64,000 nucleotides of DNA, taken from the NCBI GenBank assembly GCA_016748015.1, contig JAAOMT010000372.1:799400-863399 (forward strand). Direction: 5' to 3'. Positions 33,112 to 44,462 of this stretch are shown here, piece by piece. The translations under genes were made by a program, and so were the position numbers. Source of the stretch: Geosiphon pyriformis. Lineage: Eukaryota; Glomeromycota; Glomeromycetes; Archaeosporales; Geosiphonaceae. The notes beneath the pieces are model-generated. The model worked only from the letters and a program-made list of their open reading frames with translations. It made no database searches and was not told the origin of the DNA. The stretch's first letter is position 1. Every line of letters starts with the position of its first letter.

Positions 33112-33362
33112 TGTTACTCATAAAAAAAAAACAGATATAAAGAAAATAATAGACCAATAAGTAAATAGTATTTAGCACATAAGCACATTGCAGCAATATA
33201 GAGCAATAACAGAAATCATGGCATATTGTTCAGCAATGTGGAACAATATCAGAAAGCATGGCATATTGCTCAGCAATGTGGAGTGATATTAGAAAATTAG
33301 GGCACATTGCTCAGTGAGCATTGCTTAAGAAATAATAGCACATCACTCGGAAATGTGAACAA
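33112..33362 (+). repeat. Gypsy-2 3' LTR, first part
   Basis: It starts TGTTACTCAT after the polypurine tract and contains the CATTGCTCAGCAATG repeat block seen in the 5' LTR. It stops at GTGAACAA where Gypsy-3 was inserted; the rest is at 43,335-43,994. Confidence 0.92.
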
Positions 33363-34085
33363 TATTACAAGTGATTGTTTGAAGTCTCAAGTCAAATAAC
33401 ACATTCATAACTTGGTGCTCAAAGCTATTCACGTGGATAATAATCTGAAGGTTTTGGTTGAGTCCTTTGTATAATGAACAGAGATTCAATGATTGTTTAT
33501 TCACAGCTTCCCAAAACTGCAGTTTTGTCAATTTTTTTTTCAGCTTGGTGGCCAGTAATTCTCTTGGTAAGATATCTTCAATTCCGAGTGTTTACCCTTA
33601 TTCCTGGGTTTTTTACCAGTGCTATATCCTAATGTTAGTACTTCTGTGTGATAATCCTCAATCAAGTTAATAAACAACAAAATCAAATCAAAGAAAAGAG
33701 AAAATAAAGACAAATAAAAGAAATAAGCCAAGGTGGTTTACAAGTTAGTAATCTGTCAATAGCCATGATCAAGAGCTATTGTTCCAGTGTGATTAAGTAC
33801 TAATTACTATCAACATGAAATGTTCTTAAATTAAATTTAAACTGAAAGGTCTGTCTTTTTAGTTTCTAACACTACTGCTATATATACATAATTGAGATTC
33901 CTCAATTCCTCAATTCTTCATGACAGGAATCCTGGAATTCCTGGAATTCTGGAATTCTGGAATCTTGCAATTCTTTATGTAAGAATCCTGCAATTCCTGA
34001 AATCCTGGAATTCCATATTTACTATATCTACTTCTGATTGGCTAATAACTATGCTAATATGTTTCCTATATTTCTATGAGTAACA
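33363..34085 (-). repeat. Gypsy-3 3' LTR
   Basis: Read on the minus strand it runs from TGTTACTCATAG (34,085) to GTAATA (33,363). Relative to the other LTR it lacks roughly 90-100 bases around 33,824 and about 15-20 bases near 33,450, and it has fewer GAATTCC-type repeats. Confidence 0.92.
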
Positions 34086-34098
34086 TTATTCCCTCCTT

Positions 34099-34760
34099 TT
34101 AATATTGAGCTCTGTTGAAATCTAGCTCTTTTAATTCCTTCTCTTGAAGTATTTCCTGAATTTCAGTTTCAAGAATTACTTGTGTTATTTGGGTTTATAA
34201 TTCTTCAAATTGAGTATTGGTAATCTTTTCCAATTGATTACTGGTAACTGCATTTATTGCTTTGTTGAATAGGATTTTTGGTTGATCTTAAAATGCTGTG
34301 TGTATTTGGTATATGGCTTAGACCTGTGTAGATAAGTTGTTTTTCCTCACAAACTGCTCTAGTTGTTGTAGTATTGTTGTGTTGAATAACCACTTTGTTT
34401 TATCAGTGTACAAATTTTAGATGTTCATGTGTTTTCCCAAATAAAAATAACAATAGTTTCTTGAAAATTGTTGTATCCACTAATTCCAAGTTTTTTTGGT
34501 CAACTCTTGATATAGTGAGTCTTTTGTTGGCTCCTGTATTGCCATTTTTACTTTTGCAATAACTTTGTCAATAGTATTTTCTGGTTTCTTCCATGTTTTG
34601 TGTTGAGATGTCTTTTTAGTATCTTGGTACCAAATAGTTTGTAGATTAATTGTAATCTCCATTTCTTGGTGTTAGATTAATTGAAAAAGTTGTTGTGCTA
34701 GTGAGTGAATGTTGTCTGTAATTTCCATTTTTCTGATATTTTCTGTCACATCTACTATGT
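34099..34760 (-). pseudogene. Gypsy-3 pol C-terminal extension, broken
   Basis: This is the third copy of the post-integrase extension, read on the minus strand. One open piece (34,480-34,662) contains MEITINLQTIWYQDTKKTS and SLYQELTKKTWN, matching Gypsy-1. The end is Gln-Tyr-TAA (TAA at 34,099-34,101) next to the polypurine tract. Several stops interrupt it. Confidence 0.65.
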
Positions 34761-34889
34761 CTTTTATATATTTTTTGTCAATCATATTTATTTGTTGTTG
34801 ATAATAATAATTGGTTCCAGATCTCGTGGAATCTCATCTGGTTGAACTAATGTTTTCTGTACTTCTAGTTGGGGAATATTACTATTGGG

Positions 34890-36100
34890 TGGTGATATTA
34901 TATTGTGATATGGTTTCAGTTGATCTCCATGTGTTGTTTTGGTTAAAATTTTGTTGTTCAATCTTAATTTATAAGCTTTATTTTCTAGAATTTTTTCTAT
35001 GTGAAATGGTTTGTCTTATTTGAGGACAAATTTTCTATTCCATTGTTTTTCTATTTTGGTACAATATAAAAGTACTTTGTTTCCCATCTTGAACTCAACT
35101 GGTTTGTCTGGTAGCTGATTATTATGTCTTTCTTTCTGTTTCTCTTGTGACTTTTGAATGTTATCAGCTGCTCTTCTTTGTTTGTTTTCTAATGTTTCCA
35201 TTAAGTCATATGTTCTTTTCAACAATGTCTCCTGGAAATTCTCTTCTGTTATTGGTTCAGTTAGATATGTATTAACTTCTATCTTCACTGGTATTGTTGT
35301 TGTTCTACCATATACTAATTCAAATGGTGTTGCTTGTGTAGTATCTTGCTTCATTGTTTAATAAGCAAATAGTACTAATGGTATGAACAAATCTCATTTG
35401 TCCTGGTTTTCTTGGCTAAGTTTGGCGATTGTTTTATACAATGTTCTATTAAATTTTTCAACTAAACTGTTTGTTTGTGGATGATATAATGATGATAGTG
35501 GTCTTTTAATTCCGAATTTTTGGCTCAATTCTGCTAGTGTTCTGTTCACAAAGTGAGTTCTTTGGTCTGATAATAATTTTTTTGAACATCCGTGTTGACA
35601 AATCAGATCTTGATGGATGAATTTGGCAACGGATTCTGCATCTGCTCTTTGAATTGCTTTTGTTTCTGGCCATTTAGTGAGATAGTCCATGGCTACTGCA
35701 ATGTATCTGTTCCCTCTGCTGGTAATTGTTAATGGTCCGACTAAGTCAATTCTGATGTGATTAAATGGTTGTCCCACTTTGATTAGTCTTAGTGGTTCAC
35801 TGAGTCTGATTCCTCCTCTTCTTTGACAAACATCACAATTTTAAACATATTAGATAATGTCTGGATACATTGATGGCTAGTAATATCTTTTTCTAGTTTT
35901 TTTTATAGTTACTTCTTTATGGAAATGTCCTGCTGTTGGATCTGAATACATGTTAAATAGTACTGTTTTTTTTTTTGGCTTTGTAATTACTCTGGTTGGT
36001 TGATCTGGGTCTTTTCTATTCTTCCAATAAAGTATGTTTTGGTGTGTGATAAAGTATTTTGATTGTTGTTTGATACTATTTCATTCTGATTGAGATAATT
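34890..36100 (-). pseudogene. Gypsy-3 integrase, broken
   Basis: The catalytic core is open at 35,394-35,777: IRIDLVGPL (first Asp), LLSDQRTHFVN (second Asp) and NSLVEKFNRTL (Glu) are all present. The C-terminal part is open at 35,016-35,354 (TPFELVYGRTTTI, VEFKMGNKVLLYCTK). The HHCC finger lies upstream around 35,830-35,960 and is interrupted by stops. It is the best kept integrase core after Gypsy-1. Confidence 0.85.
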
Positions 36101-36239
36101 TCTCTTTGAACTGTTGAGTATCTATATAATGTTTGAATTGTTGGTATTTTTGGGTGTTTATCTTTTGTTATATTTTTATTGGGTTTGGTTTGGTTTTGTT
36201 ATATTTTTTGGGTTGAAATGTTTTTAGATTTGTCTTATT

Positions 36240-37468
36240 TGTGACAAACCATCAGCATTTCTGTTGTCTTTTCCCTTTTTATAATGTATGGTATAAGTAT
36301 ATGGTGAGAGTGCCATTTTCTATCTTGATTGTCTGCCATCTCCAAATTCTTGTTTTTGGAGTGATGTCAGTTCTTTGTGATCTGTGTATACCTCAAACTT
36401 CTGGCTTAAATATTCTTTCCATTTCATAACTGCCCAATAAATTGCTAAGTGTTCTAATTCTGGTGTTCCATAGTTCTTTTCAGTTGGCGTTAAATCTTGG
36501 CTGGCATATGCAACTGGATGTTCTCTTCTATTTGATCTTTTCTGTGATAGTACTGCTCCCAATGCTTAACCTAATGCATCAATGGTAATGATGAATGGTT
36601 TACTGTGATCTGGATAGATCAATACTGGAGCTTAAATAAGCTTTTTTCTTAAGATGTTAAATGCTTCTTGCTGGATTTCAGTCCATTTGTATTTTACATT
36701 CTTGGTTTAGAAATGATTGAGTGGCTGAATTATCTTAGAAAAGTCTTTGATGAAATGGTAATAGTAGTTTGCAAATCCCAAGAATGATTTTAACTTGGTC
36801 ATGTTAGTTGGTACTGGAAATTTCTTTACTATCTCTATCTTATCCGGATTTGTCTTGATACCATCTTTGCTTACTATATGTCCTAAGAACTTGAGTTTTG
36901 TTTTGCCAAAGAAACACTTTGTTGCATTCAATTTTAATCCAGTTTTTCTCAATCTTTCAAATACTTGTTGGAGATGATGTAATTGGTTGTCAAATATTTT
37001 TGAGAATACATTGGTGTCATCTAGATAGACTACTACTGATTTTCACAATAAGCCAGTATATACTATTTCTATTAGCTATTGAAATGTGGCTGGAGCATTC
37101 ATCAAGTTAAATGGCATAACTTCGAACTTGAAATTCTCTTCTCTCATCATAAAAGCTGTTTTTTTTTTGTTTGCTGAATTCATGGCTACTTGTCAGTATC
37201 CACTTTCTAGATTCAGTGTTAAGAACTATTTATTTCCTCTAAAAGCATCGAATAGCTCCTGAATTCATGAAGTTGGATAGCTGTTTCTACGAGTGACTTT
37301 ATTGAGTTTTCTGTAGTCCACACAAAATCTGATCTTTCCATTTTTCTTCCAAACAAGTATCACTGGTAATAACCATGGGCTCATAAATGGCTGAATTAGT
37401 CCATTGTCAAGCATTCAGTTGATCTCTTGATGAATAATCTCATGGCTGGCTGGTAGTACTCTATATGC
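36240..37468 (-). pseudogene. Gypsy-3 reverse transcriptase and RNase H, broken
   Basis: RT continues from the long dUTPase frame with FCVDYRKLN and the palm blocks; YLDD is intact (about 37,020). A TGA at 37,043-37,045 replaces the Trp codon that is TAG in Gypsy-1 and TGG in Gypsy-2. Open pieces are 36,707-36,952 (LNATKCFFGKTKLKFLGHIV) and 36,320-36,562 (RNase H: MGAVLSQKRSNRREHPVAYA, VYTDHKELTSLQK). Other stops lie at about 36,610 and 36,710. Confidence 0.85.
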
Positions 37469-38698
37469 TCATTGTTTAATTGGCATAGCATCTTCAGTCT
37501 TAATCTGATGTTGGATGATGTCAGTCCTGCCAAATTTGTTTTCGTTAGTGAAGATGTTATTGAAGTTGTTGAATAACATCTTAAGTTGCATACGTTGAAG
37601 TGGATCCAAATTTTCCATGTTTATTTGTTCCAATTGTTTTGGTTGGAGCAAATAACATTCATTTCGTTTATAGATTGTTTGTGATGTAATATCCACATAT
37701 TCACATAGTTGTGGAAAATCTGAAATAATGCTTGGTGATTGATTTTTTAATTCAGTACTTATGTATTCAAGGATGGTTTCATCTGGTATTGTGATGATGT
37801 CTCCTGTTGTATTGTAAATGGGAATTTTGATATGGTTGTGGCTTTTGGCTGGTATGTGGAGATTGATGAATCCAATCTCTCTTGATTCACAAAGACTTGT
37901 TTCTGCTTCAAAAATCTGATCCTTATCTTTCACTTTTCTTTCTATTGTTACCATGTATTGATTATATGATAGAATAGAAATTGCTTGACCAGTTGAGATA
38001 ATTTCTCCTTGGCCAACAATTTTTTCTTCTGCCATATTAACTGGTACATTTATTCTATTTGTTGATCCAAATCTCTGTATCCCTTTTGCTGTGATCCCTA
38101 ATTCTTTTTTGGTTCCCACTGATACTAACTGGGCTATTTTTACTAGAGGTAGGAATATTGTCTGTGCTATCTTTTCATTTGGTTCTATGGTATAGGTTTT
38201 TTCTGAGTCATTTTGTAGTATTGCTATGATATTTTTTACATATTTGGCATTAATTATTCCTCCTCTTATAGTAATCTCTCTTTTTGCTAAACTACTTCTG
38301 GAAGCTAGTTGAACCATGGTTGTTGCTGGTATTTCCAATGCTATTTTCAGATCGATGTAAGTGCGCAAATGTGGTTTTAATTTGATGGCATCTTTCCCTG
38401 GATACCTCAAATCAAACCTAGCATCAGTATCATACACACGTTCTGACATGATCTCTTCCTTCTTATTGCTGAACCATTTCAAAATCTGCTTCTTGGTGAG
38501 GTCAGAGAGCACAATATATATTTCTGGGTTTGAATTGGAGTCCCAATTGTTGATGTTTTTGTTGTTATTTTGAACAAAGCTGGAACCAGTGTTTTCGTCA
38601 TCATTATTGTCAGAGTTTGAATCAGGATTGAAAACTGATTCCGATTCTGATGTGCAGCTGCTGATTGGTTCTTTTTCTTCTGGAATTGTGTAGATCAT
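37469..38698 (-). CDS. Gypsy-3 dUTPase - linker - RT start (open segment)
   Basis: A 409-codon open frame on the minus strand. After an acidic Asn-rich spacer comes the dUTPase: motif 1 ARFDLRY, motif 2 SRSSLA, motif 3 GIINAKYVKNI (the catalytic Asp of GIIDAGYVGNI is Asn), motif 4 EKIAQTIFLPL, motif 5 AKGIQRFGS. Loss of the motif 3 Asp argues against activity, although the frame is open. The linker and the RT entry (TDIIQHQIKTEDAMPIKQ) follow. The ATG at 38,698 (MIYTIPEEK) matches the internal Met of the other copies and is not a genuine start. Confidence 0.85.
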   Translation of the reverse strand: MIYTIPEEKEPISSCTSESESVFNPDSNSDNNDDENTGSSFVQNNNKNINNWDSNSNPEIYIVLSDLTKKQILKWFSNKKEEIMSERVYDTDARFDLRYPGKDAIKLKPHLRTYIDLKIALEIPATTMVQLASRSSLAKREITIRGGIINAKYVKNIIAILQNDSEKTYTIEPNEKIAQTIFLPLVKIAQLVSVGTKKELGITAKGIQRFGSTNRINVPVNMAEEKIVGQGEIISTGQAISILSYNQYMVTIERKVKDKDQIFEAETSLCESREIGFINLHIPAKSHNHIKIPIYNTTGDIITIPDETILEYISTELKNQSPSIISDFPQLCEYVDITSQTIYKRNECYLLQPKQLEQINMENLDPLQRMQLKMLFNNFNNIFTNENKFGRTDIIQHQIKTEDAMPIKQ

Positions 38699-39345
38699 GC
38701 ATGGTGGTGGATTGTAAATAAGATTATAATCATCACAGAATTAGAAGTCACATAGGATTAAACAGTGGTCACATAATCAGGTATTGATTTCCTCCAAATA
38801 TTGCTCTTGCTCTTCTTTTGTGGATGCTAGATTCTGATAGTGTTCATAAAATTCTTCTGGGCTGTTTTCTAAGTCAAGAAAAGCATCCAGGTTGAGAACC
38901 AAAACAATGTCTGTTGGTTTTGGAGGGTTGTTCTTGATCTCCAGAATTTCATTGGGTGAAGCACCTTCTACTTTGGCATTGGCTATTTGTCAGATTTTGT
39001 CCTTGTTGTGTGAATAATTTTCTAAACAAGAAATTGCTTGGTGCCAGACTGCTATAATGGGTGTTCCATGACTCATCCAGTCGTTGATGAAGATCATGTA
39101 CTGGCACGAAGTGTCACACATTCCTCCTCAACCAGGAATGTCATTTCACATCCCTTCGTCAAGCAGTTGTTCTCCACAAGTGAGACATGGTTTATTGTTC
39201 CACTTGTCTTGTCTCTTGAGATACCCATAGCATTCACAGTGGCATGGTTTGCAATAGTAATGGGTGCATGTCCAATAGTCTTCATCTAATGCAACTCAAG
39301 CTTCCATTGAAGACAACTTCTTGTTGCAGTCTTTACACTTGAGAG
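38699..39345 (-). pseudogene. Gypsy-3 cysteine-rich module, broken
   Basis: Read on the minus strand: KCKDCNKKLSSM (about 39,333), YYCKPCHCECYG (about 39,255), PCLTCGEQLLDEG (about 39,190), MCDTSCQYMIF (about 39,120), followed toward 38,700 by the second CxxC group, here more decayed. The frame is interrupted by stops, including one after SSMEA. The open minus-strand frame at 39,094-39,285 is an out-of-phase reading of this segment. Function is unknown. Confidence 0.62.
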
Positions 39346-39837
39346 GAATACATGGTGGCTCTGGTCTGGTGTTGGTTGAGTAGGTTTTTCCCCAGTCACT
39401 GGTGCTGGCTTTGGTGGTTTTGTTGGTTTCAAGTTGGTTTTTTTCATTTTTTTTCCCTTTTTCTTGATTGCTTTCTTCCCACTCCCAGATTGATAAGTCT
39501 TCTTAATCATTGCTGATTTCCCAGGCTTGGTTAGTGTTCCAAGTAAGTTCTTTCTTTTTTTTTCTTTTTTCTTAGTCATTGTCATCCCAGGCAAGTATTG
39601 GTGGCAATTCGTTGTGGTCGACATTGGCCCATGACACTTGGTATGCTTCCTAAGTGAGTTTTGGCTTCTCTTTCTCCAAGTCAATTAGTGGGACTGGCAT
39701 GTAACTGGGTTTGAAATGGCCACACGTTGCTGGTACTTGTATATGTCAGCTGTTTTGGCTAAGTTGCAACTCCTGAGTGGTCCAATCGAGGATGGCATTT
39801 GTTTGGTGAGCCAGTCATTACCAACTAGTGCTTGGTA

Positions 39838-40281
39838 TTAAGTGGCTTTCATCACCAAAACTTTGATAGGAACTATGATGCCATTGGCTGTGATGATCTT
39901 TGTGCTGACAGCTCTGTCAATTTGGTGACCTAATTGATCCATGAGTTGTTTAGTGATGATGCTGTCAGCTGATTCACTATCCAGGATCAGTTTGATATAC
40001 TGACCATCGACTTTGGCATCAGTATACATCACTGTGATGGGTTTTTCTTCTAGGGCAGCTCCACTGAATAATGGTACTGTTGTGATTTCCTTGAGTTCAA
40101 AAAGGAATATGATGGCTAAAGATTCATTGTCAGTGATGGTTGCTGGTAAGATGTTGTTGGTAAGTGTTGTTGGTTGATTTGGTTCTGGGTTGTTAGAAAT
40201 GACATCTTCTGGAATAACCAGAAGACTTAAATAGTGTTGCAAATTCAGGTTTTGGGTGGAACCAGTACCTGAATTCCACAA
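39838..40281 (-). pseudogene. Gypsy-3 aspartic protease
   Basis: The open minus-strand segment contains LILDSESADSIITKQLMDQ, in which the catalytic Asp-Ser-Gly has become Asp-Ser-Glu. The other family blocks are AALEEKPITVMYTDAK and NGIIVPIKVLVMKAT. Compared with Gypsy-1, about 20 codons between ITANG and IIVPIKV are missing. It is probably inactive. A Lys-rich linker (39,346-39,837) with stops and a frame slip joins it to the cysteine-rich module. Confidence 0.78.
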
Positions 40282-42423
40282 GTGTGATCCAGTAGGTTAG
40301 TCAGAGGAGCTGAGGATCAGTTGGTGTACAACCATTGCCAATTTCCAGTTTTGTGTAATTCTGGGTCTGGAATTTCTTAATGTCATTTGAGCTGGATTTT
40401 GGAGCAGTGTTTGAATTTGTTAAGGTTAATAGATTACTTGTGGCTGTGGTTGATAAATTGTTGGTGGCTGTGGCTGATAGATTGTTGTTGTTGACTGTGG
40501 TTGATAAACTGTTGGAGGTTGATAAACTGGAGCCTGATATATTTGTGGTTGATATATTAGTGACTGCATCATAGGTAGGTAAATAGGTTAATATTGTTCT
40601 TGATTTGGGTAGTGATTCAGAATTTGAAATAGGCAATCAGGATTTCTATATTGATTTCCCAATCATGAGTTATTATACATTCAGCAGTTGGCTCTAAGGT
40701 GTCCTTGTTTACCACAGTTGTAACAGACACACATTTCTTGCTGCCATGGCTAATTGGAGAACATTGTAAGATGTGACTGATTTTGGAAACAATTGGCATT
40801 TTCTTGATTACTGCGTTATTGTGAAAGTTGATAGATTGGGCAATTGTTAGCTAAGTATCCCTCTAATTTCTGATTAATGGAATCACTGAATTGTTTCAGT
40901 TTAGAATCCAAGTTAGATGACCTATTCATTACTAAATTCACAGCTTGGGCATGGTTGGCTTCTAACTCGGCAGCTTCAAAATCTTTAGCATAAGTAACTA
41001 CGGTAGGAAGGTCTACCAGATACATTGAATGTACTCATTGAAAAATGCTGCTGCATAAGCCTCTGATGAACTGATTTAAGATTTGTGGCGCTGTAAAGTA
41101 ATCAGCTTGGATAGCTTGGATTTAGTGCAGATTTCTGTGAAAGTGTCCTAAGTAAGTGGTGACTGCTTCTGTGTCCTCTTGTTTTATGGTGGTGAAAGTA
41201 CTTGCCAGGCAGTTGATGCTGTTATTATTACTGAAATATCTTAGGAAGTCGATTTTAAATGCATTGAAATTTTGGGGTTTCTGGGCCAAGCTATGATACT
41301 ATGAATTGGTGATATTCTTTAAGAAATATGAGATGACTTGTATTGTTCTTGTGTCATCTTAATTGTTTGCAGTAATGGCTTTGGCGATGTCATTAATCCA
41401 TGCTTGGGTGTTATCTTCTTCGCCAGTGAACTTCTCAAGTTTTGCTATTGGTGCAAAAGTCATTAGTGTGATTGGTTGTTGTTGTATTGGTAATTAAAAC
41501 TGTTGTTGTAAATGTTAAATTGGTTGTTAGATAAGTTGCTGTAGTGGTAGTTGTGTTATTGGATCAATGGGTGGTTGATCAATGACAATATTTGGAAGTA
41601 AGTTCAGCTGATTAATTGCCTTGAGGTTTTGATTGTTCTGATTTGGCTAAGCTTGAAAATTTGGAGTTTGAATGTTTAAGGTTTCAAATTCTGGGTTTTT
41701 TGAGATTGGGTTTTGGTAAATAAATTCTTAATTCTCAGATTCTTCTTCCTCTTCTTCCTGTTCTTCTTCTAATTCTGTGACTTCCTAAGAACTCATGGTT
41801 CCAAAATCTGGTTGAGGTGGCAGTAATCGAAATTCTGATGGTGTTGGCAATCATGATTTAAATCCTTCAAAATATGTGCCATATGGTCCTAATAAGTGTT
41901 CTTTTCTTTGTTTGCTTTGAAATAAAAATTGTCCAAATGTTGATGTTGCATTTGATGTAGATGCACCTGTTGATAAGATATTGATGGCACTTCCAAGTAT
42001 ATAATAATATGATAGATTGGTTGGTAATTCAACTCTTGTTTTCTTCCAAGTAGGTAGTTGTATCTTTTGGGGTGTTACTGCTGGTGTTTGTAGTTTTTCT
42101 TTACCTTTGCTTGCATAAGTAATTGGGTATCTTTGCTGTATGTGATATTCGATTTCTTTGTTGATCTCAGTAATGATGGATGCAAAATTATGATTTGTTG
42201 GTAGGCTGGTGTTTTGAATTAATTTGTTGTAAAAAGTTTCTCTTGCTGATTCAATATTTACTGATGTACTCAACAAATATGCAATTTTCTTATTGACATA
42301 GAAATTGAAGGCTGATTCTGCTGATATGTGATTATAGTTTAACCCTAAGTGTTGGCAATAATATTGAAATAAAGATTTTGTGAATCCTAAATGGTTTGCT
42401 CCTATGCTTTCTGATTCTGCCAC
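40282..42423 (-). pseudogene. Gypsy-3 gag, broken; zinc knuckle intact
   Basis: The N-terminal part is open for 190 codons (41,851-42,423), starting at a GTG codon (VAESESIGANHLGF); no in-frame ATG precedes it and TAA lies upstream. An acidic and Gln/Pro-rich linker (about 41,450-41,800), a gag-like domain (about 41,000-41,450) and DFEAAELEANHAQAVNLVMN (40,816-41,025 open) follow. At 40,687-40,728 the knuckle CYNCGKQGHLRANC is a complete CX2CX4HX4C, so this copy shows the ancestral form of the motif mutated in Gypsy-1 and Gypsy-2. The 40,301-40,636 frame is an out-of-phase or tail segment. Confidence 0.8.
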
Positions 42424-42441
42424 TTTTGGATGGGGTTGTTA

Positions 42442-42484
42442 GTGCTGGTTTTCTGTAGGATTATACCTTACAGGGAGCACCAAA
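42442..42484 (-). other. Gypsy-3 primer-binding region with stem-loop
   Basis: The minus strand reads TTTGGTGCTCCCTGTAAGG then TATAAT then CCTACAG ... CAGCAC, the same inverted repeat as at Gypsy-1 11,899-11,937. Confidence 0.55.
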
Positions 42485-43334
42485 TATTACAAGTGATTGT
42501 TTGGAGTCTCAAATCAAATAACACACTCATAACTTGGTGCTCAAAGCTATTCATGTGGATAATAATTTAAAGGATTTTGTATCTGAAGGTTTTGGTTGAG
42601 TCCTTTGTATAATAGACAGAGATTCAATGATTGTTTATCTGTAGCTTCCCAAAACCACAGTTTTGTTAATTTCTTTCTCAGTTTAGTGGCCAGTAATTCT
42701 TCTGATAAGATATTCTCAATTCCGAGTGTCTACCCTTATTCCTGGGTTTTTTACCAGTGCTATATCCTGACATCAGTACTTCCACGTGATAATCCTCAAT
42801 CAAGTTAATAAACAACAAAATCAAATTAAAAAAAAGAGAAAATAAAGACAAATAAAAGAAATAAGCCAAGGCGGTTTGCAAGTTAATAATCTGTCAATAA
42901 CTGTGATCAAGAGCTATTGTTCTAGTGTGGTTAAGTACTAATTACTATCAACATGAAATGTTGATAGTGGAGAGTAAATTGAGATAGAGAATAATTATTT
43001 ATTTGATATTGGTGATGTGGAAGATTGCTTAGATTAAATCTAAACTGAAAAGTCTGTCTTTTCAGTTTCTAACACTACTACTATATATACATAATTGAAA
43101 TTCCTCAATTCCTCAATTCTTCATGACAGGAATCCTGGAATTTCTAGAATCCTGTGATTCTTTTGAGAGGAATCTTGGAATTCTGGAATCCTGTGATTTT
43201 TCATGTGAGAATCCTGCAATTCCTGGTATCCTGCAATTCCTCTGAGAGAAATCTTGGAATTCCACATTTACTATGTCTACTTTTGATTGGCTAATAACTA
43301 TGCTAATATGTTTTTTATATTTCTATGAGTAACA
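42485..43334 (-). repeat. Gypsy-3 5' LTR
   Basis: On the minus strand it runs from TGTTACTCATAG (43,334) to GTAATA (42,485). The U3 has Gypsy-1-type GAATTCC/GGATTCC repeats (about 43,120-43,260), whereas the R-U5 part follows Gypsy-2 (TCTAAGCAATCTTCC, TTTGAGACTCCAAA). Confidence 0.92.
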
Positions 43335-43994
43335 GCGATCTTATAAAACATCAATTATGTATATATAGTGGTAACATTAGAAGTAGAAAGAACAGAATTC
43401 TTTAATTAGAGACCTCTTAGTTTAGATTTCATCTAAGTGATCTTCCAAATTCACAAATATCAATAAATAATTATTCTTTATCTTAAATTTCCTTTTCACT
43501 ATCAACACTTCATGTTGATAGTAATTGATACTTAAACCACACTGAAACAATAGTTCTTGATCACAACTATTAACAGGATACTAACTTGCAATTGCTTTTA
43601 CTTACTTCTTTATTTTTTTTTCTTTTCTTTTATTATTTCTTTTTATTATTTCTTTGGTTTTATTAAATTGATTAAGGATTAAGTACTGAAATACAAATGT
43701 CATAGGGACTGGTAAAAGACCTGTAAAACAAGGGTAGAACACTCATAAATTTGAAAATAGCTTACCAGAAGAATTACCGGCCACCATGCTGAGAAAAAAA
43801 TTTGACGAAACTGCAGTTTTGGGAAGCTATAGATAAAACCATCAATTAAAATCTCTGTCTATTATACAAAGAACTCTGCAACAAAACCTTCAGATAAACT
43901 ACACCTTCAGATATTATCAATGTTAACAAATCAATTGAGCATCAAGTTACAGGTTTGTTATTTGCTTTGAGACTCTAAATAAATATCTGTAATA
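43335..43994 (+). repeat. Gypsy-2 3' LTR, second part
   Basis: It continues exactly from 33,362 (5' LTR equivalent: GCAATCTTGTAAAACATC) and ends TGTAATA, a mutated TGTAACA. Together with 33,112-33,362 it gives about 910 bp, against 921 bp for the 5' LTR. Confidence 0.92.
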
Positions 43995-43998
43995 ATGT
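43995..43998. repeat. Target-site duplication ATGT, right of Gypsy-2
   Basis: Exact match to 23,800-23,803; it fixes the outer boundary of the nested Gypsy-2/Gypsy-3 pair. Confidence 0.8.
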
Positions 43999-44462
43999 TT
44001 TATATAATAAAAATGTAATTTTAAAACAAAATAATATTTTTAATTATGTTATTATATAGTATTATTAGTTTAGTTTAATTATTCAAAATACAAAATTTTA
44101 ATATTCTATTTTTTGAAATAAGTTTTAAGAATTTTTTTTGGTAAAAAAATTTATATTGTTTAATAAAATGCTTTACATTTAAGTAATATTTTCAAAACTT
44201 TTTGATTTAAAAAAACAAATAACTTTAAAATAGTAATATTTATTTATTATTTTGTTGCTTTTTATCAAAAAAAATTTGGTTGTTTAAAGCAAAATTGTAT
44301 ATTATTTTTAAAAATAAAATAATAATACTAATATATTATGTAGTTTTTTTTTAATTAGATTTGTTTATATTAAAGTATTTAATTTATGTTAAATATTATA
44401 TTTAAGTTAAGTTTTTTATATATAGCAAATTTTATTAGTTATTATTATTATTTTTTTATTAA
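43999..44462. other. AT-rich spacer
   Basis: Continues the same kind of sequence as 23,301-23,799, as expected if Gypsy-2 landed inside an AT-rich spacer. No gene or repeat seen. Confidence 0.55.

Larger units (their letters stand above)
33363..43334 (-). mobile_element. Gypsy-3: full-length LTR retrotransposon nested in Gypsy-2 3' LTR
   Basis: It is on the minus strand. The left LTR (33,363-34,085) is its 3' LTR and the right LTR (42,485-43,334) its 5' LTR. The flanks ACAA and GCGA both differ by one transition from GCAA, the sequence expected from the intact Gypsy-2 5' LTR at this point (about 24,050-24,053), giving a 4-bp target duplication. The interior has the same gene order as Gypsy-1. 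The insertion is younger than Gypsy-2. Confidence 0.94.
23804..43994 (+). mobile_element. Gypsy-2: LTR retrotransposon containing nested Gypsy-3
   Basis: The 5' LTR is 23,804-24,724 and the interior 24,725-33,111. The 3' LTR is split into 33,112-33,362 and 43,335-43,994 by Gypsy-3 on the opposite strand. Both outer ends are flanked by ATGT. Gene order equals that of Gypsy-1, but decay is deeper: many stops, motif losses in protease and dUTPase, and an 11-base deletion in the integrase region at about 31,910 that shifts the frame. Being the host of Gypsy-3, it must be the older of the two. Confidence 0.93.

Noticed and set aside
41851-42423. 190-codon minus-strand frame as an independent gene
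   Set aside because: It matches the gag N-terminus of Gypsy-1 and Gypsy-2 and lies right after the Gypsy-3 5' LTR; it starts at GTG, not ATG.
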